NCBI GenBank assembly: GCA_958451705.1
Contig: CAUDRD010000025.1
Span: 1 to 11,897 of the forward strand
Length of the DNA: 11,897 nt
Direction: 5' to 3'
From: an uncultured Oscillospiraceae bacterium
GTDB taxonomy: Bacteria; Bacillota; Clostridia; Oscillospirales; Acutalibacteraceae
The notes under the pieces are model-generated. The model was given only the letters and a program-made list of their open reading frames with translations, searched no databases and was not told the DNA's origin. Positions 5,988 to 11,897 of this stretch are shown here, one piece after another. How positions within the stretch are numbered: position 1 is the first letter of the stretch; each line of letters opens with the position of its first letter. Position numbers and translations under genes: made by a program.

Positions 5988-7298
5988 CTATTCATTTATA
6001 TCAGTTAAAACTCCCATAAAGATAGGAAGGTTTTGAGACTTATCAATAATCATATACACAAATGGTCTGTCGAGGAACACTTCCTTAATCTCAACGGGCG
6101 CCGATGAGGCATTCACGTCAACTCTTGTAACCGCTCCTGCCTTTGTACCCCGCTCATTAACGGAAATGAAAGTTTTATGGAACACGTCGCCTATAAATAT
6201 ATTGCCGTCTGATAGCTTTGCCATTTTTGAAAAATCAGCTTTTGACGTATCGAAAGCCAGCTTCATGCCCAAACCCGAAAGAACATTTTTAAGGCTCATA
6301 CCGAATTCACAGCTGAATTTCGGCATTTTGGCGTATACCCTTTCACTTTGGGCATTTTTAAGGATTTCGGAAATTTTCTCTCCTGTAAGGCTCTCAATAT
6401 ACTTATTTATATTTATGTTTTCATTGGGTAAAAGCGCCGCAAAAGCATACTTTCCATCCTTATAATTCTTTATAAATCCCGTAGCTTTATCGTCTGTAAG
6501 ATAAAGTTCTTCGCCTGATGCCATCATCTTTACGTTACGCTGTTTTCCAGAAACAGAGGTAAAAGTACCGTCGTTTACGCTAAACTCCTCGTATGGAGTC
6601 TCCCACTGGGCATCAAACATTACTGTATTTAAAAGTAACATTATTTCTTCCGGCTCAATTTTATCTATGATTTTTTCTATCATGCCGTCGGTATTATCCG
6701 AAACCCAGGAGTTAATATCCTCAACAGTTTGGGAATCAAAGGGAGCTTTAAAAACCTGAGACCAATAATAATCATTGCACTTTTGCAGAAAATCATTTTC
6801 CGCCTGCAAACGGTCTTTATCGTCACGAATCCAAATCGAGTTTTCAATCTCCGCTTTATACTCTTCATTTGACGGGAGAGAATTTACATAGTAATAAAGA
6901 TACTCGTTAAGCTCATCTAAAGGTATTTCATCGCCCAGCAGCTTTTCCATTTCGGCTTTTGTTTCTCCGTCGGCTCCGTTAGCGGTCATGGCCAGGGCAA
7001 GCTGGACGGACAAGGGCGAAACGAAAACATTCTCATTCTCATTTTCATTTACACAGGCTTTGAAAAGCTTAGCATAAAACTCAAACTGCGACTTTGTAAA
7101 TTCATCGTCGGCCTTTTTACCTGAAACTTTATTTGCCGTTAGCCCAGCAGTAAGCTCCGTAGCCGACGATTTGCCCGTTTTAATAACAGCCTCAGACTTC
7201 TGCGTCGGTTGTTCCTCAGTGCATCCCGCAAAATTTACCGCCATAGTAAGGACAAGTATAAAACTTATAAAAGCTAAAACTGTTCTTTTTGTTTTCAT
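5988..7298 (-). CDS. Serpin-family serine protease inhibitor, lipoprotein
   Basis: This 436-residue serpin has a lipoprotein signal peptide: KTKR, a hydrophobic core, then a lipobox FAGC with acylated C26. It should be anchored on the outer face of the membrane. A flexible linker (about 27-65) precedes the serpin fold. Family signatures are present: NVFVSPLSVQLALAMTANGA (90-109), NTVMFDAQW (224-232), the hinge ERGTKAGAVT (382-391) and DRPFVYMII with FMGVL near the C terminus. The hinge keeps small residues at P15-P10, as in inhibitory serpins. Counting from E382 as P17 puts P1-P1' at S398-S399, suggesting elastase- or subtilisin-like targets. The start is fixed by AAAGGAGG, 9 bases upstream. 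It is the last gene of the sigma-factor operon, 43 bp after the preceding gene. Characterised gut bacterial serpins (Bifidobacterium longum, Eubacterium siraeum) inhibit elastase-like proteases; the exact target here is inference. Confidence 0.93.
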   Translation of the reverse strand: MKTKRTVLAFISFILVLTMAVNFAGCTEEQPTQKSEAVIKTGKSSATELTAGLTANKVSGKKADDEFTKSQFEFYAKLFKACVNENENENVFVSPLSVQLALAMTANGADGETKAEMEKLLGDEIPLDELNEYLYYYVNSLPSNEEYKAEIENSIWIRDDKDRLQAENDFLQKCNDYYWSQVFKAPFDSQTVEDINSWVSDNTDGMIEKIIDKIEPEEIMLLLNTVMFDAQWETPYEEFSVNDGTFTSVSGKQRNVKMMASGEELYLTDDKATGFIKNYKDGKYAFAALLPNENININKYIESLTGEKISEILKNAQSERVYAKMPKFSCEFGMSLKNVLSGLGMKLAFDTSKADFSKMAKLSDGNIFIGDVFHKTFISVNERGTKAGAVTRVDVNASSAPVEIKEVFLDRPFVYMIIDKSQNLPIFMGVLTDINE

Positions 7299-7341
7299 TT
7301 TCTGTGCCCTCCTTTACTGATTAACATAGCTTATAAAACCG

Positions 7342-8049
7342 TCAGTTTAATACCGCATAAAAACTGTATGACGCATCGGCATCTTTAAGGAGTTCATCGT
7401 TCCAGATTCCCGTCACCTGATAGATATATCCGCCTTTTTTAAGGGAGATTGCGCCATTGATAACTTTAACATCCTCTGAGTGAGAATCGGTTTTGCCCCA
7501 GCAGGAATCGGACCAGCAGCAAACAGTTAAAGAATCCGGCTCTTTTTCAAAGCTGAGCTCAACCTGAGAGGACGAGGGTAAAATTTCTTTCATAAAATTG
7601 CGGCTTTGGAGAGGGTGAAGCGCATCGGCACATATTCCGTTTACCTCGCCCTTTGAGTCAATGTAAGTCCAGCAGTAACTTGCGGGATCTGCGGTAATAC
7701 AGTTTCCACCGTCATATACCACCTTAAGGACCGGCGGCTCTGCCAATGTTTCCTCATTTTCTTTTTCACCGGAACTGCACCTTTCAGGGGATGTATTTTT
7801 GCTTTCAAAAGCAGCTCTGGCTGTGCTTGCAATTAAAAAATCAGCAGACATAAAATTCAGCGGGAAGGGATAAACTTTAGTTTCACTGTAAACGCCGCCG
7901 TCTTTACTGTAGCTTTCCCGTTCAATAATTTTATAGGTCAGCGCAGTGTAAACTTTAGTTTCGCCGTTATGATACGCTCCGGTGGGAATCGGAACTGCCA
8001 GCAAAAGAATAAAAACTGCTATTATTGCTATAAGCTTTTTGTTTTTCAT
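7342..8049 (-). CDS. Secreted protein of unknown family, cysteine-containing
   Basis: I do not recognise this 235-residue protein. It starts with a classical signal peptide: KNKK, a hydrophobic core at 6-19, and likely cleavage after TGA (residue 25). No second membrane helix or lipobox follows, so it should be released or loosely wall-associated. The mature part contains seven cysteines (91, 117, 126, 140, 177, 178, 183), unusual for a clostridial secreted protein, and tryptophan/cysteine clusters SYCWTYIDSKGE and VCCWSDSCWGK. The early segment YTALTYKIIERE...DGGVYSETKVYPFP has a repeated beta-strand look. GAAAGGGG lies about 9 bases before the ATG. It sits 20 bp after the membrane protein gene and 43 bp before the serpin, so it is almost certainly co-transcribed and part of the same envelope response. 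Confidence 0.8.
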   Translation of the reverse strand: MKNKKLIAIIAVFILLLAVPIPTGAYHNGETKVYTALTYKIIERESYSKDGGVYSETKVYPFPLNFMSADFLIASTARAAFESKNTSPERCSSGEKENEETLAEPPVLKVVYDGGNCITADPASYCWTYIDSKGEVNGICADALHPLQSRNFMKEILPSSSQVELSFEKEPDSLTVCCWSDSCWGKTDSHSEDVKVINGAISLKKGGYIYQVTGIWNDELLKDADASYSFYAVLN

Positions 8050-8069
8050 TTATACATCCCCTTTCAGGT

Positions 8070-8672
8070 TCAGTCGGAATCTGTAAGAAGGGAAGAAATC
8101 TCATAAAGCTGAGATTCGGTGAGAAATACGTTCTTGCCGTTTGTTAAGTCGCTCAGACAATCGCCTATAATTGTATAAACCATCTCTCTGCCGTCAGAGG
8201 ATACTACGGTTATTTTATAACCGTCCTCCTTTGCATCCTCTTCAGGCATCGATTGAGTACTGGTTGACGAACTTCCAGCTGCCGCACTGTCCGTATAATT
8301 GTCAGATGGAGCTGCGTTCTCTTTTTCTGCATTGTATTTTTCAATAGTATTTACAATTTTTTCCACGTTTTCCGGCTCTTCAATTTCTTTATAGTAACCG
8401 TTTTTTTCATTGCGTCCCTGCACCTTTACAGAAGAGTAACTAACCGCTTTCGTTTCGGTGGGAGACATCTGGTCTGTGTTTGTTTCAATTAATGCGTTGT
8501 CTTCATTGCCTGTTGCCGGCAGTAAATCGGGAACATGAATGACGGATAAAACCGCTATGCAAATCACAAGGGGAATACAGCTTATTATCACTCTTTTTCG
8601 GCGGCGGCGCTGTGCTATTCTTCTTTCACTGCGGCGGAAAATCTCCGCCTTACGTTCTTCAAAATCTCTCAT
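8070..8672 (-). CDS. Single-pass membrane protein, candidate anti-sigma factor
   Basis: This 200-residue protein has three parts. Residues 1-27 are a cytoplasmic, highly charged helix (MRDFEERKAEIFRRSERR, then arginine-rich to KR27). Residues about 28-47 are one transmembrane helix. Residues 48-200 are extracellular, with a low-complexity Ser/Thr/Glu linker around 120-150 and a folded-looking C-terminal part (YKITVVSSDGREMVYTIIG ... LTESQLYEISSLL). It overlaps the sigma factor gene by ATGA, which implies translational coupling. Position and topology are typical of the membrane partner of ECF sigma factors, and DFxERKAEIFRRSE-type N termini recur in such proteins of Clostridia. There is no recognisable zinc-finger (HxxxCxxC) anti-sigma motif and the cytoplasmic part is very short, so the anti-sigma role is inference. 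Confidence 0.8.
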   Translation of the reverse strand: MRDFEERKAEIFRRSERRIAQRRRRKRVIISCIPLVICIAVLSVIHVPDLLPATGNEDNALIETNTDQMSPTETKAVSYSSVKVQGRNEKNGYYKEIEEPENVEKIVNTIEKYNAEKENAAPSDNYTDSAAAGSSSTSTQSMPEEDAKEDGYKITVVSSDGREMVYTIIGDCLSDLTNGKNVFLTESQLYEISSLLTDSD

Positions 8673-9220
8673 AACAGCTCCTCACCGTCCTTTCCGAGAA
8701 TATTGCGAAGCTCTTTCTTCGCCCTGTATAAAAGATTATCCACCTGTTTTCTGTTTTTCTTCATGACCTTTGCGGCTTCCTCATAGGTAAGCTCTTCAAA
8801 ATAGACAAGGTGCACCGCCGTGTGCATCTCTTCGGAAAGCTCTCCCAGTGCAGCGTTCACCGTCCGTTTAAGCTCGTCGGTAAGCACCGCTTCTTCAAGT
8901 ATTTCACGGTCATCGGAGATATTCTCCGCCTGAGAAAGCTCCTCAAAGGTTAGAATTTTTCTGTGTTTTATGTAATTTAAAGCGCGGCTTCTGCCGAGCA
9001 TAAACACATAGGTTTTAAGCGTCACCTTGAAATTGTACCGACGGCGGTTAACCACAAGATCCGAAAAGGTATCTATGGCTATATCTTCGGCGGCATGGAC
9101 GTCGTGCACATAACGGTCAATAAAGAAAACAAGATTGTCGAACATCTCCTTCATTATCTCGTCAAAGGCACTTTCATCACCATCAAGGAAACGGCGGTAG
9201 CTACTTGCGCCGTTATCCAT
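8669..9220 (-). CDS. RNA polymerase sigma factor, ECF (sigma-70 region 2/4) type
   Basis: This 183-residue protein has the two-domain layout of an ECF sigma factor. Region 2 covers about residues 8-85, including FFIDRYVHDVHAAEDIAIDTF, the core-binding and promoter-melting helices. Region 4 covers about 115-172, with LGELSEEMHTAVHLVYFEELTYEEAAKVM followed by the recognition helix KNRKQVDNLLYRAKKEL. Length is normal and no extra domains are present. The start is fixed by AGGAGG (9227-9232), 6 bases before the ATG. It is the first gene of a minus-strand operon with a membrane protein, a secreted protein and a lipoprotein serpin, so it likely directs transcription of its own operon in response to an envelope or host signal. 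The regulon beyond this operon is unknown. Confidence 0.92.
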   Translation of the reverse strand: MDNGASSYRRFLDGDESAFDEIMKEMFDNLVFFIDRYVHDVHAAEDIAIDTFSDLVVNRRRYNFKVTLKTYVFMLGRSRALNYIKHRKILTFEELSQAENISDDREILEEAVLTDELKRTVNAALGELSEEMHTAVHLVYFEELTYEEAAKVMKKNRKQVDNLLYRAKKELRNILGKDGEELL

Positions 9221-9265
9221 ATTACTCCTCCTGACTGATTATAATCACATCGGGTCCCTTCACTT

Positions 9266-9294
9266 ATTATACAACTGAGAAAGGGTAAATTCCT
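9266..9294 (-). promoter_or_regulatory. Predicted promoter of the sigma factor-serpin operon
   Basis: On the minus strand a perfect TATAAT (9266-9271) lies 17 bases downstream of AGGAAT (9289-9294). The -35 is a poor TTGACA match but contains GGAAT, reminiscent of the GGAAC-type -35 of ECF promoters. The -10 is housekeeping-like. Basal sigma-A transcription with possible autoregulation is one reading. Confidence 0.5.
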
Positions 9295-9309
9295 TATTTT
9301 CCCTGGAAA

Positions 9310-9337
9310 AAATCCGCCGGGATATTCCGACGGATTT
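9310..9337 (-). terminator. Intrinsic terminator after the alpha/beta hydrolase gene
   Basis: On the minus strand AAATCCGTCGG pairs with CCGGCGGATTT around a 6-base loop, with one G-U wobble. GGATTTTTTCC provides a T6 tract. On the plus strand the wobble becomes a C-A mismatch, so the element is tuned to minus-strand transcripts. It begins 17 bases after the stop codon at 9354 and separates the kinase-hydrolase operon from the sigma-serpin operon. Confidence 0.85.
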
Positions 9338-9353
9338 TTGATTTATTCGCTTA

Positions 9354-10262
9354 TCAAACACTGTTTATGAAACAGAAAATCTCATTCCACGCCTTTTTGC
9401 TCTCTTTTAAAAACGGAGCCAAATACTGGAAATCGTGAAACATTCCCTCATATTTTGTTAAAGCCGCTTTTACTCCCGCTTTTCTTGCTCTTTCGTAAAG
9501 CATATCGCTGTCGCTTTCGGAGGTTTCGCAGTCTCCGCACTGAATAAGCATTGGAGGAAATTCCTTATAATCTCCAAACGCCGGCGAAAGATATGGGTCT
9601 TTGGGGTCACTGACTCCGCAGTAGGGAGTTTTCCGTCTTATGTATTTTTCATTTTCCTCAAAGCTCTGATTTTTAGGCAGAGAGTAAATGGGGTCGGTGT
9701 AACAGTTCTTACGGTAAGAATCGCCGCTGGCTGTTAAATCTATAAAAGGCGAAACGGCCACGATTGCACGGGGCAGCTCTTCTCCCCTGTCACGGAGTTT
9801 AAGGCAAAGAGCCAAAGCTAAATTTGCGCCCATACTGTCCCCAATCATAATGATCCTGTGCGGTTCAATTCCGCTTTTGGCCATTGCTTCATAAGCAGAA
9901 ATGCACTCGTTTAAAAGAGACGGATGCACTTTTTCATTACCCGCATTGTAGTTGATGCTAAAAACTGGATACCCTGTTTCAGCGTACCTTTTAGCAACCT
10001 TCCTGTACATGGTATTCATGCCCATAGCCGCTCCTCCGCCGTGAATGTGGAGAATTATTTTTTCATGAGAACATCTCTTTAAAGATAAAATTTGAGTCTT
10101 TATTCCGCCGTAAGTCTCAATTTTATAATCAAAATTCTTCGGCGGAGTATAGGGCTTTGATTTTATTTTTACACTGCGTGAAAGGGACATATGATTTTTC
10201 CTCAAAGGGTATGTGGCAATTCTTAAAACTGTCTTTACTGCCCTTGCTCCAAGGGAAATCAT
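9354..10262 (-). CDS. Alpha/beta hydrolase, HSL (GDxG, Abhydrolase_3) family esterase
   Basis: This 302-residue hydrolase belongs to the hormone-sensitive-lipase-like family. The oxyanion-hole motif HGGG is at 74-77. The nucleophile is S143 in IGDSMGANLAL, of the GDSAG type. The catalytic histidine is H276 in GMFHDF. The acid appears to be E246, in CGDCETSESDSD, where most relatives have aspartate. Residues 1-25 are basic and hydrophobic, perhaps a membrane-associating cap helix; there is no clear signal peptide, so the enzyme is likely cytoplasmic. The start codon overlaps the kinase stop in an ATGA, with GGAGG 11 bases upstream inside the kinase gene, indicating translational coupling. A strong terminator follows. 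Likely activity is hydrolysis of short-chain or acylated esters; the physiological substrate is unknown. Confidence 0.9.
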   Translation of the reverse strand: MISLGARAVKTVLRIATYPLRKNHMSLSRSVKIKSKPYTPPKNFDYKIETYGGIKTQILSLKRCSHEKIILHIHGGGAAMGMNTMYRKVAKRYAETGYPVFSINYNAGNEKVHPSLLNECISAYEAMAKSGIEPHRIIMIGDSMGANLALALCLKLRDRGEELPRAIVAVSPFIDLTASGDSYRKNCYTDPIYSLPKNQSFEENEKYIRRKTPYCGVSDPKDPYLSPAFGDYKEFPPMLIQCGDCETSESDSDMLYERARKAGVKAALTKYEGMFHDFQYLAPFLKESKKAWNEIFCFINSV

Positions 10263-11212
10263 AGATTTTTAAGCCTCCGGTTCATGTTATTTACAAGAGG
10301 ATTCATAATAAAGCCCACCATGACTCCCGATTTAATATAGCAAAAAACCTCGTTCCAGAGTCCGTAAAAGGCCAGCTTATCGTCGCAGTGAACGCTCTCT
10401 CCGTATTTCTTTCTGTATGTTTCACCCAGGAAAAAGCGCTTTCCCGTAAGATTATAGAACTGGAATAAATCGTATTCCCTATCGGCATACATGGAGTTTA
10501 ACGGATCAATAAATCCCGTAAGATTTCCCTTTCCATCTACCATTATGTTAGCTATATTGAGATCTCCGTGTATAAGGCAAGCTTCGGTTACAGGCTCTGA
10601 GAAAATTACGTCAAACTTCTCCCATGCGGCGTTCATGGTATTCATGATTTTCTCCGAAAGCTCACCCTTATCATAGAGAGTCTGAGCTTCACGGAGAACT
10701 GCCTCGGCAAAGGGTTTATAACAATCAATCCAGCTTTCGTAAACGGGATTTAAAGTATCACCGAAGCGGTCGTTTGTATGGCAGTGAACACTGTGAAGAG
10801 CTGTTGTGACCTTTTCGGCAAACTCCATTCTCTTTTTTCTGCTCCTCAAAAGCAGAGATATATCCATACCGGCGTTTTTTCCCTCAATCATCTCCATTGC
10901 ATAACAGTCAACGGGGATTTTATCGTCAGCCTCCCTGACAAAAAGAACCTCAGGCATTTTTACGGGACAGCTTTCACTAAGAAGCTTTAAATCATAAGCC
11001 TCTTTTTTGAACATCCCCTTTGCTCTGAGAAATTTTACAACCGCTTTTGAATCATCGGTAAAAGTTACCTTAAAGGCTTTGCCGAAAGAACCGCCGCCGA
11101 GATATTTAACTTCTGCGGCTCTCTTTCCGAGAAATGACTGAGCAGCGGATACAGCATATTTTTTACCCTCTTCACCTGTTAGGGGTATTGGTGTTATTCT
11201 TTTTACCTCCAT
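10259..11212 (-). CDS. Aminoglycoside phosphotransferase (APH)-family small-molecule kinase
   Basis: This 317-residue protein has the APH/choline kinase fold. The glycine-rich loop LGGGSFGKAFKV starts at 38, K60 lies in VVKF, and E71 is in the following helix. The hinge is YAMEMIEG (104-111). The catalytic loop HGDLNIANIM gives H215, D217 and N222, and the metal-binding aspartate is D236 in GFIDP. All catalytic residues are present. Of three in-frame ATGs (11239, 11230, 11212), 11212 is chosen because AAAAGGAG (11220-11227) lies exactly 7 bases upstream, whereas the first has no ribosome site. It is coupled by ATGA overlap to the downstream esterase. The family includes antibiotic kinases but also many metabolic kinases (choline, fructosamine, homoserine). 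With no resistance context, a metabolic or detoxifying substrate is more likely. Confidence 0.88.
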   Translation of the reverse strand: MEVKRITPIPLTGEEGKKYAVSAAQSFLGKRAAEVKYLGGGSFGKAFKVTFTDDSKAVVKFLRAKGMFKKEAYDLKLLSESCPVKMPEVLFVREADDKIPVDCYAMEMIEGKNAGMDISLLLRSRKKRMEFAEKVTTALHSVHCHTNDRFGDTLNPVYESWIDCYKPFAEAVLREAQTLYDKGELSEKIMNTMNAAWEKFDVIFSEPVTEACLIHGDLNIANIMVDGKGNLTGFIDPLNSMYADREYDLFQFYNLTGKRFFLGETYRKKYGESVHCDDKLAFYGLWNEVFCYIKSGVMVGFIMNPLVNNMNRRLKNL

Positions 11213-11246
11213 AGTTTGGCTCCTTTTCATTGATTTCATTATCCAT

Positions 11247-11275
11247 ACTATATCAGACTTTTTTAATTTAAAACA
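11247..11275 (-). promoter_or_regulatory. Weak candidate promoter for the kinase-hydrolase operon
   Basis: On the minus strand TATAGT (11247-11252) sits 17 bases after TGTTTT (11270-11275). The match to consensus is modest. A perfect 10-bp palindrome, TTCCCGGGAA (11277-11286), lies just upstream and could be a regulator site or part of a weak attenuator. No convincing terminator separates this operon from the AraC-type gene, so read-through from the regulator is also possible. Confidence 0.3.
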
Positions 11276-11312
11276 TTTCCCGGGAATACCCTTTTATATC
11301 CTTTGACAATTT

Positions 11313-11897
11313 TCAGCGAAACATTTGCCGGTACTCCTTAGGGGTCATTCCGTAAAGAGCGCAGAACTGCTTATAAAATCCCGACGGATTAAGATAACCA
11401 ACCTCCAAAGCGATATTTTCAACGGACAAATTGGTGGTTTCCAGCATTTTCTTCGCAGTTTCTATGCGGTAACGGCTCAGCAGCTCTGAAAAGCTGCTGC
11501 CTGTTTTTTCCTTTATCATTCTGCCTAAGTATCCGCTGCTGTAGCCCGAAACGGCTGCAAAATCCCTAAGGCTGGCAGTTTTTAGGCTTGAAGAAAAGTA
11601 TTTACGTAGCCTATCAAGTGTTTCGGCATCTGTACTTTCTCTGGGACGGCAAAGCTCAGTCATCAGAAGCGCAAGATAGTTTTTGCAGGCAGTGTACCAA
11701 AAATCACGCTTATATAGGGATTCCTCCATGATTTTCGCCGTAAAATATTCCGCCTGATGAGTTACACTTTCAAAAATTCTGATTTTTTCATTGCACTGGG
11801 CGGGGATAATATCTGAAAGGCTAAGAAAAATCTCCTTAGGGATAACCATTTTGAGAATGACATCATATTTTTCGCTGGGCATAAGGCTATGGACAAG
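11313..11897 (-). CDS. AraC family transcriptional regulator, N terminus outside the window
   Basis: The frame is open to the window edge and gives 194 visible residues. An internal ATG at 11882 could be mistaken for the start, but the preceding codons read LVHSL, and LVHSLMPSE resembles the end of a cupin domain (the Px(n)H region of AraC sensor domains). The real start is therefore beyond base 11897 and roughly the first 70-90 residues are missing. The C-terminal 100 residues form the double HTH: LRDFAAVSGYSSGYLGRMIKEK as the first, and NLSVENIALEVGYLNPSGFYKQF with YGMTPKEYRQ as the signature second HTH. The stop is at 11313-11315, 100 bp upstream of the kinase start and on the same strand, so it may control or be co-transcribed with the kinase-esterase pair. 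Confidence 0.9.
   Translation of the reverse strand, partial: LVHSLMPSEKYDVILKMVIPKEIFLSLSDIIPAQCNEKIRIFESVTHQAEYFTAKIMEESLYKRDFWYTACKNYLALLMTELCRPRESTDAETLDRLRKYFSSSLKTASLRDFAAVSGYSSGYLGRMIKEKTGSSFSELLSRYRIETAKKMLETTNLSVENIALEVGYLNPSGFYKQFCALYGMTPKEYRQMFR

Noticed and set aside
5977..5997. AAATGAA/TTCATTT inverted repeat around the serpin stop codon as a terminator
   Set aside because: It is a weak A-T stem without a following U-tract on the minus strand; copy A of the 29-bp hairpin is a far better terminator.
5614..6019. Two plus-strand ORFs crossing the intergenic repeats
   Set aside because: They read through the hairpins, share the repeat-derived peptide AASLKNKRCG, and have no ribosome sites; the DNA structure explains the sequence better.
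10259..11212. Aminoglycoside resistance gene
   Set aside because: Only the general kinase fold motifs are seen. The family is dominated by metabolic kinases, and there is no mobile element or resistance neighbour.
11213..11239. Upstream ATG codons for the APH-family kinase
   Set aside because: They have no ribosome site, and the AAAAGGAG at 11220-11227 lies inside the extension and serves the ATG at 11212.

Overview
This 11.9-kb window looks like chromosomal DNA from a low-to-moderate-GC Gram-positive anaerobe, probably a gut-associated Clostridia member of the Oscillospiraceae/Ruminococcaceae type. That placement is inferred from strong AGGAGG-type ribosome binding sites, the style of the sigma-factor/membrane-protein pair, the lipoprotein serpin, and clostridial repeat hairpins. 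No rRNA, tRNA, CRISPR array or transposase gene was seen. The window holds 12 genes, two of them cut by its edges.

Layout. (1) 1-129 is the C-terminal end of a monoacylglycerol-lipase-like alpha/beta hydrolase, followed by a perfect 12-bp terminator hairpin. (2) 365-2562 is a divergent pair: an MFS transporter (minus) and a cupin-AraC regulator (plus). They share a 122-bp intergenic region with recognisable promoters and a near-identical direct repeat next to each. This block is visibly more A+T-rich than the rest. (3) 2769-5672 is a plus-strand operon: a membrane-anchored M20 metallopeptidase of the carboxypeptidase S/PM20D1 type, then two multi-span membrane proteins. It looks like a peptide or N-acyl-amino-acid uptake and hydrolysis module. 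(4) 5673-5987 is non-coding and repeat-rich. A 29-bp terminator hairpin occurs twice, flanking about 209 bp that hold further hairpins and imperfect terminal inverted repeats. It looks like a small MITE-like element inside a bidirectional terminator.

(5) 9220-5988 (minus) is a compact four-gene operon: an ECF-type sigma factor; a single-pass membrane protein overlapping it by ATGA, in the usual anti-sigma position; a secreted seven-cysteine protein of unknown family; and a lipoprotein serpin with an intact inhibitory hinge and a predicted Ser-Ser scissile bond. It is best read as a sigma-controlled envelope module that displays a protease inhibitor on the cell surface. (6) 11897-9354 (minus) holds the C-terminal part of a second AraC regulator, an APH-family small-molecule kinase, and a translationally coupled HSL-type alpha/beta hydrolase, closed by a clear terminator.

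The most interesting parts are the serpin operon and the split terminator at 5695-5961. Functions given for the two membrane proteins, the anti-sigma candidate and the secreted protein are inference from context.
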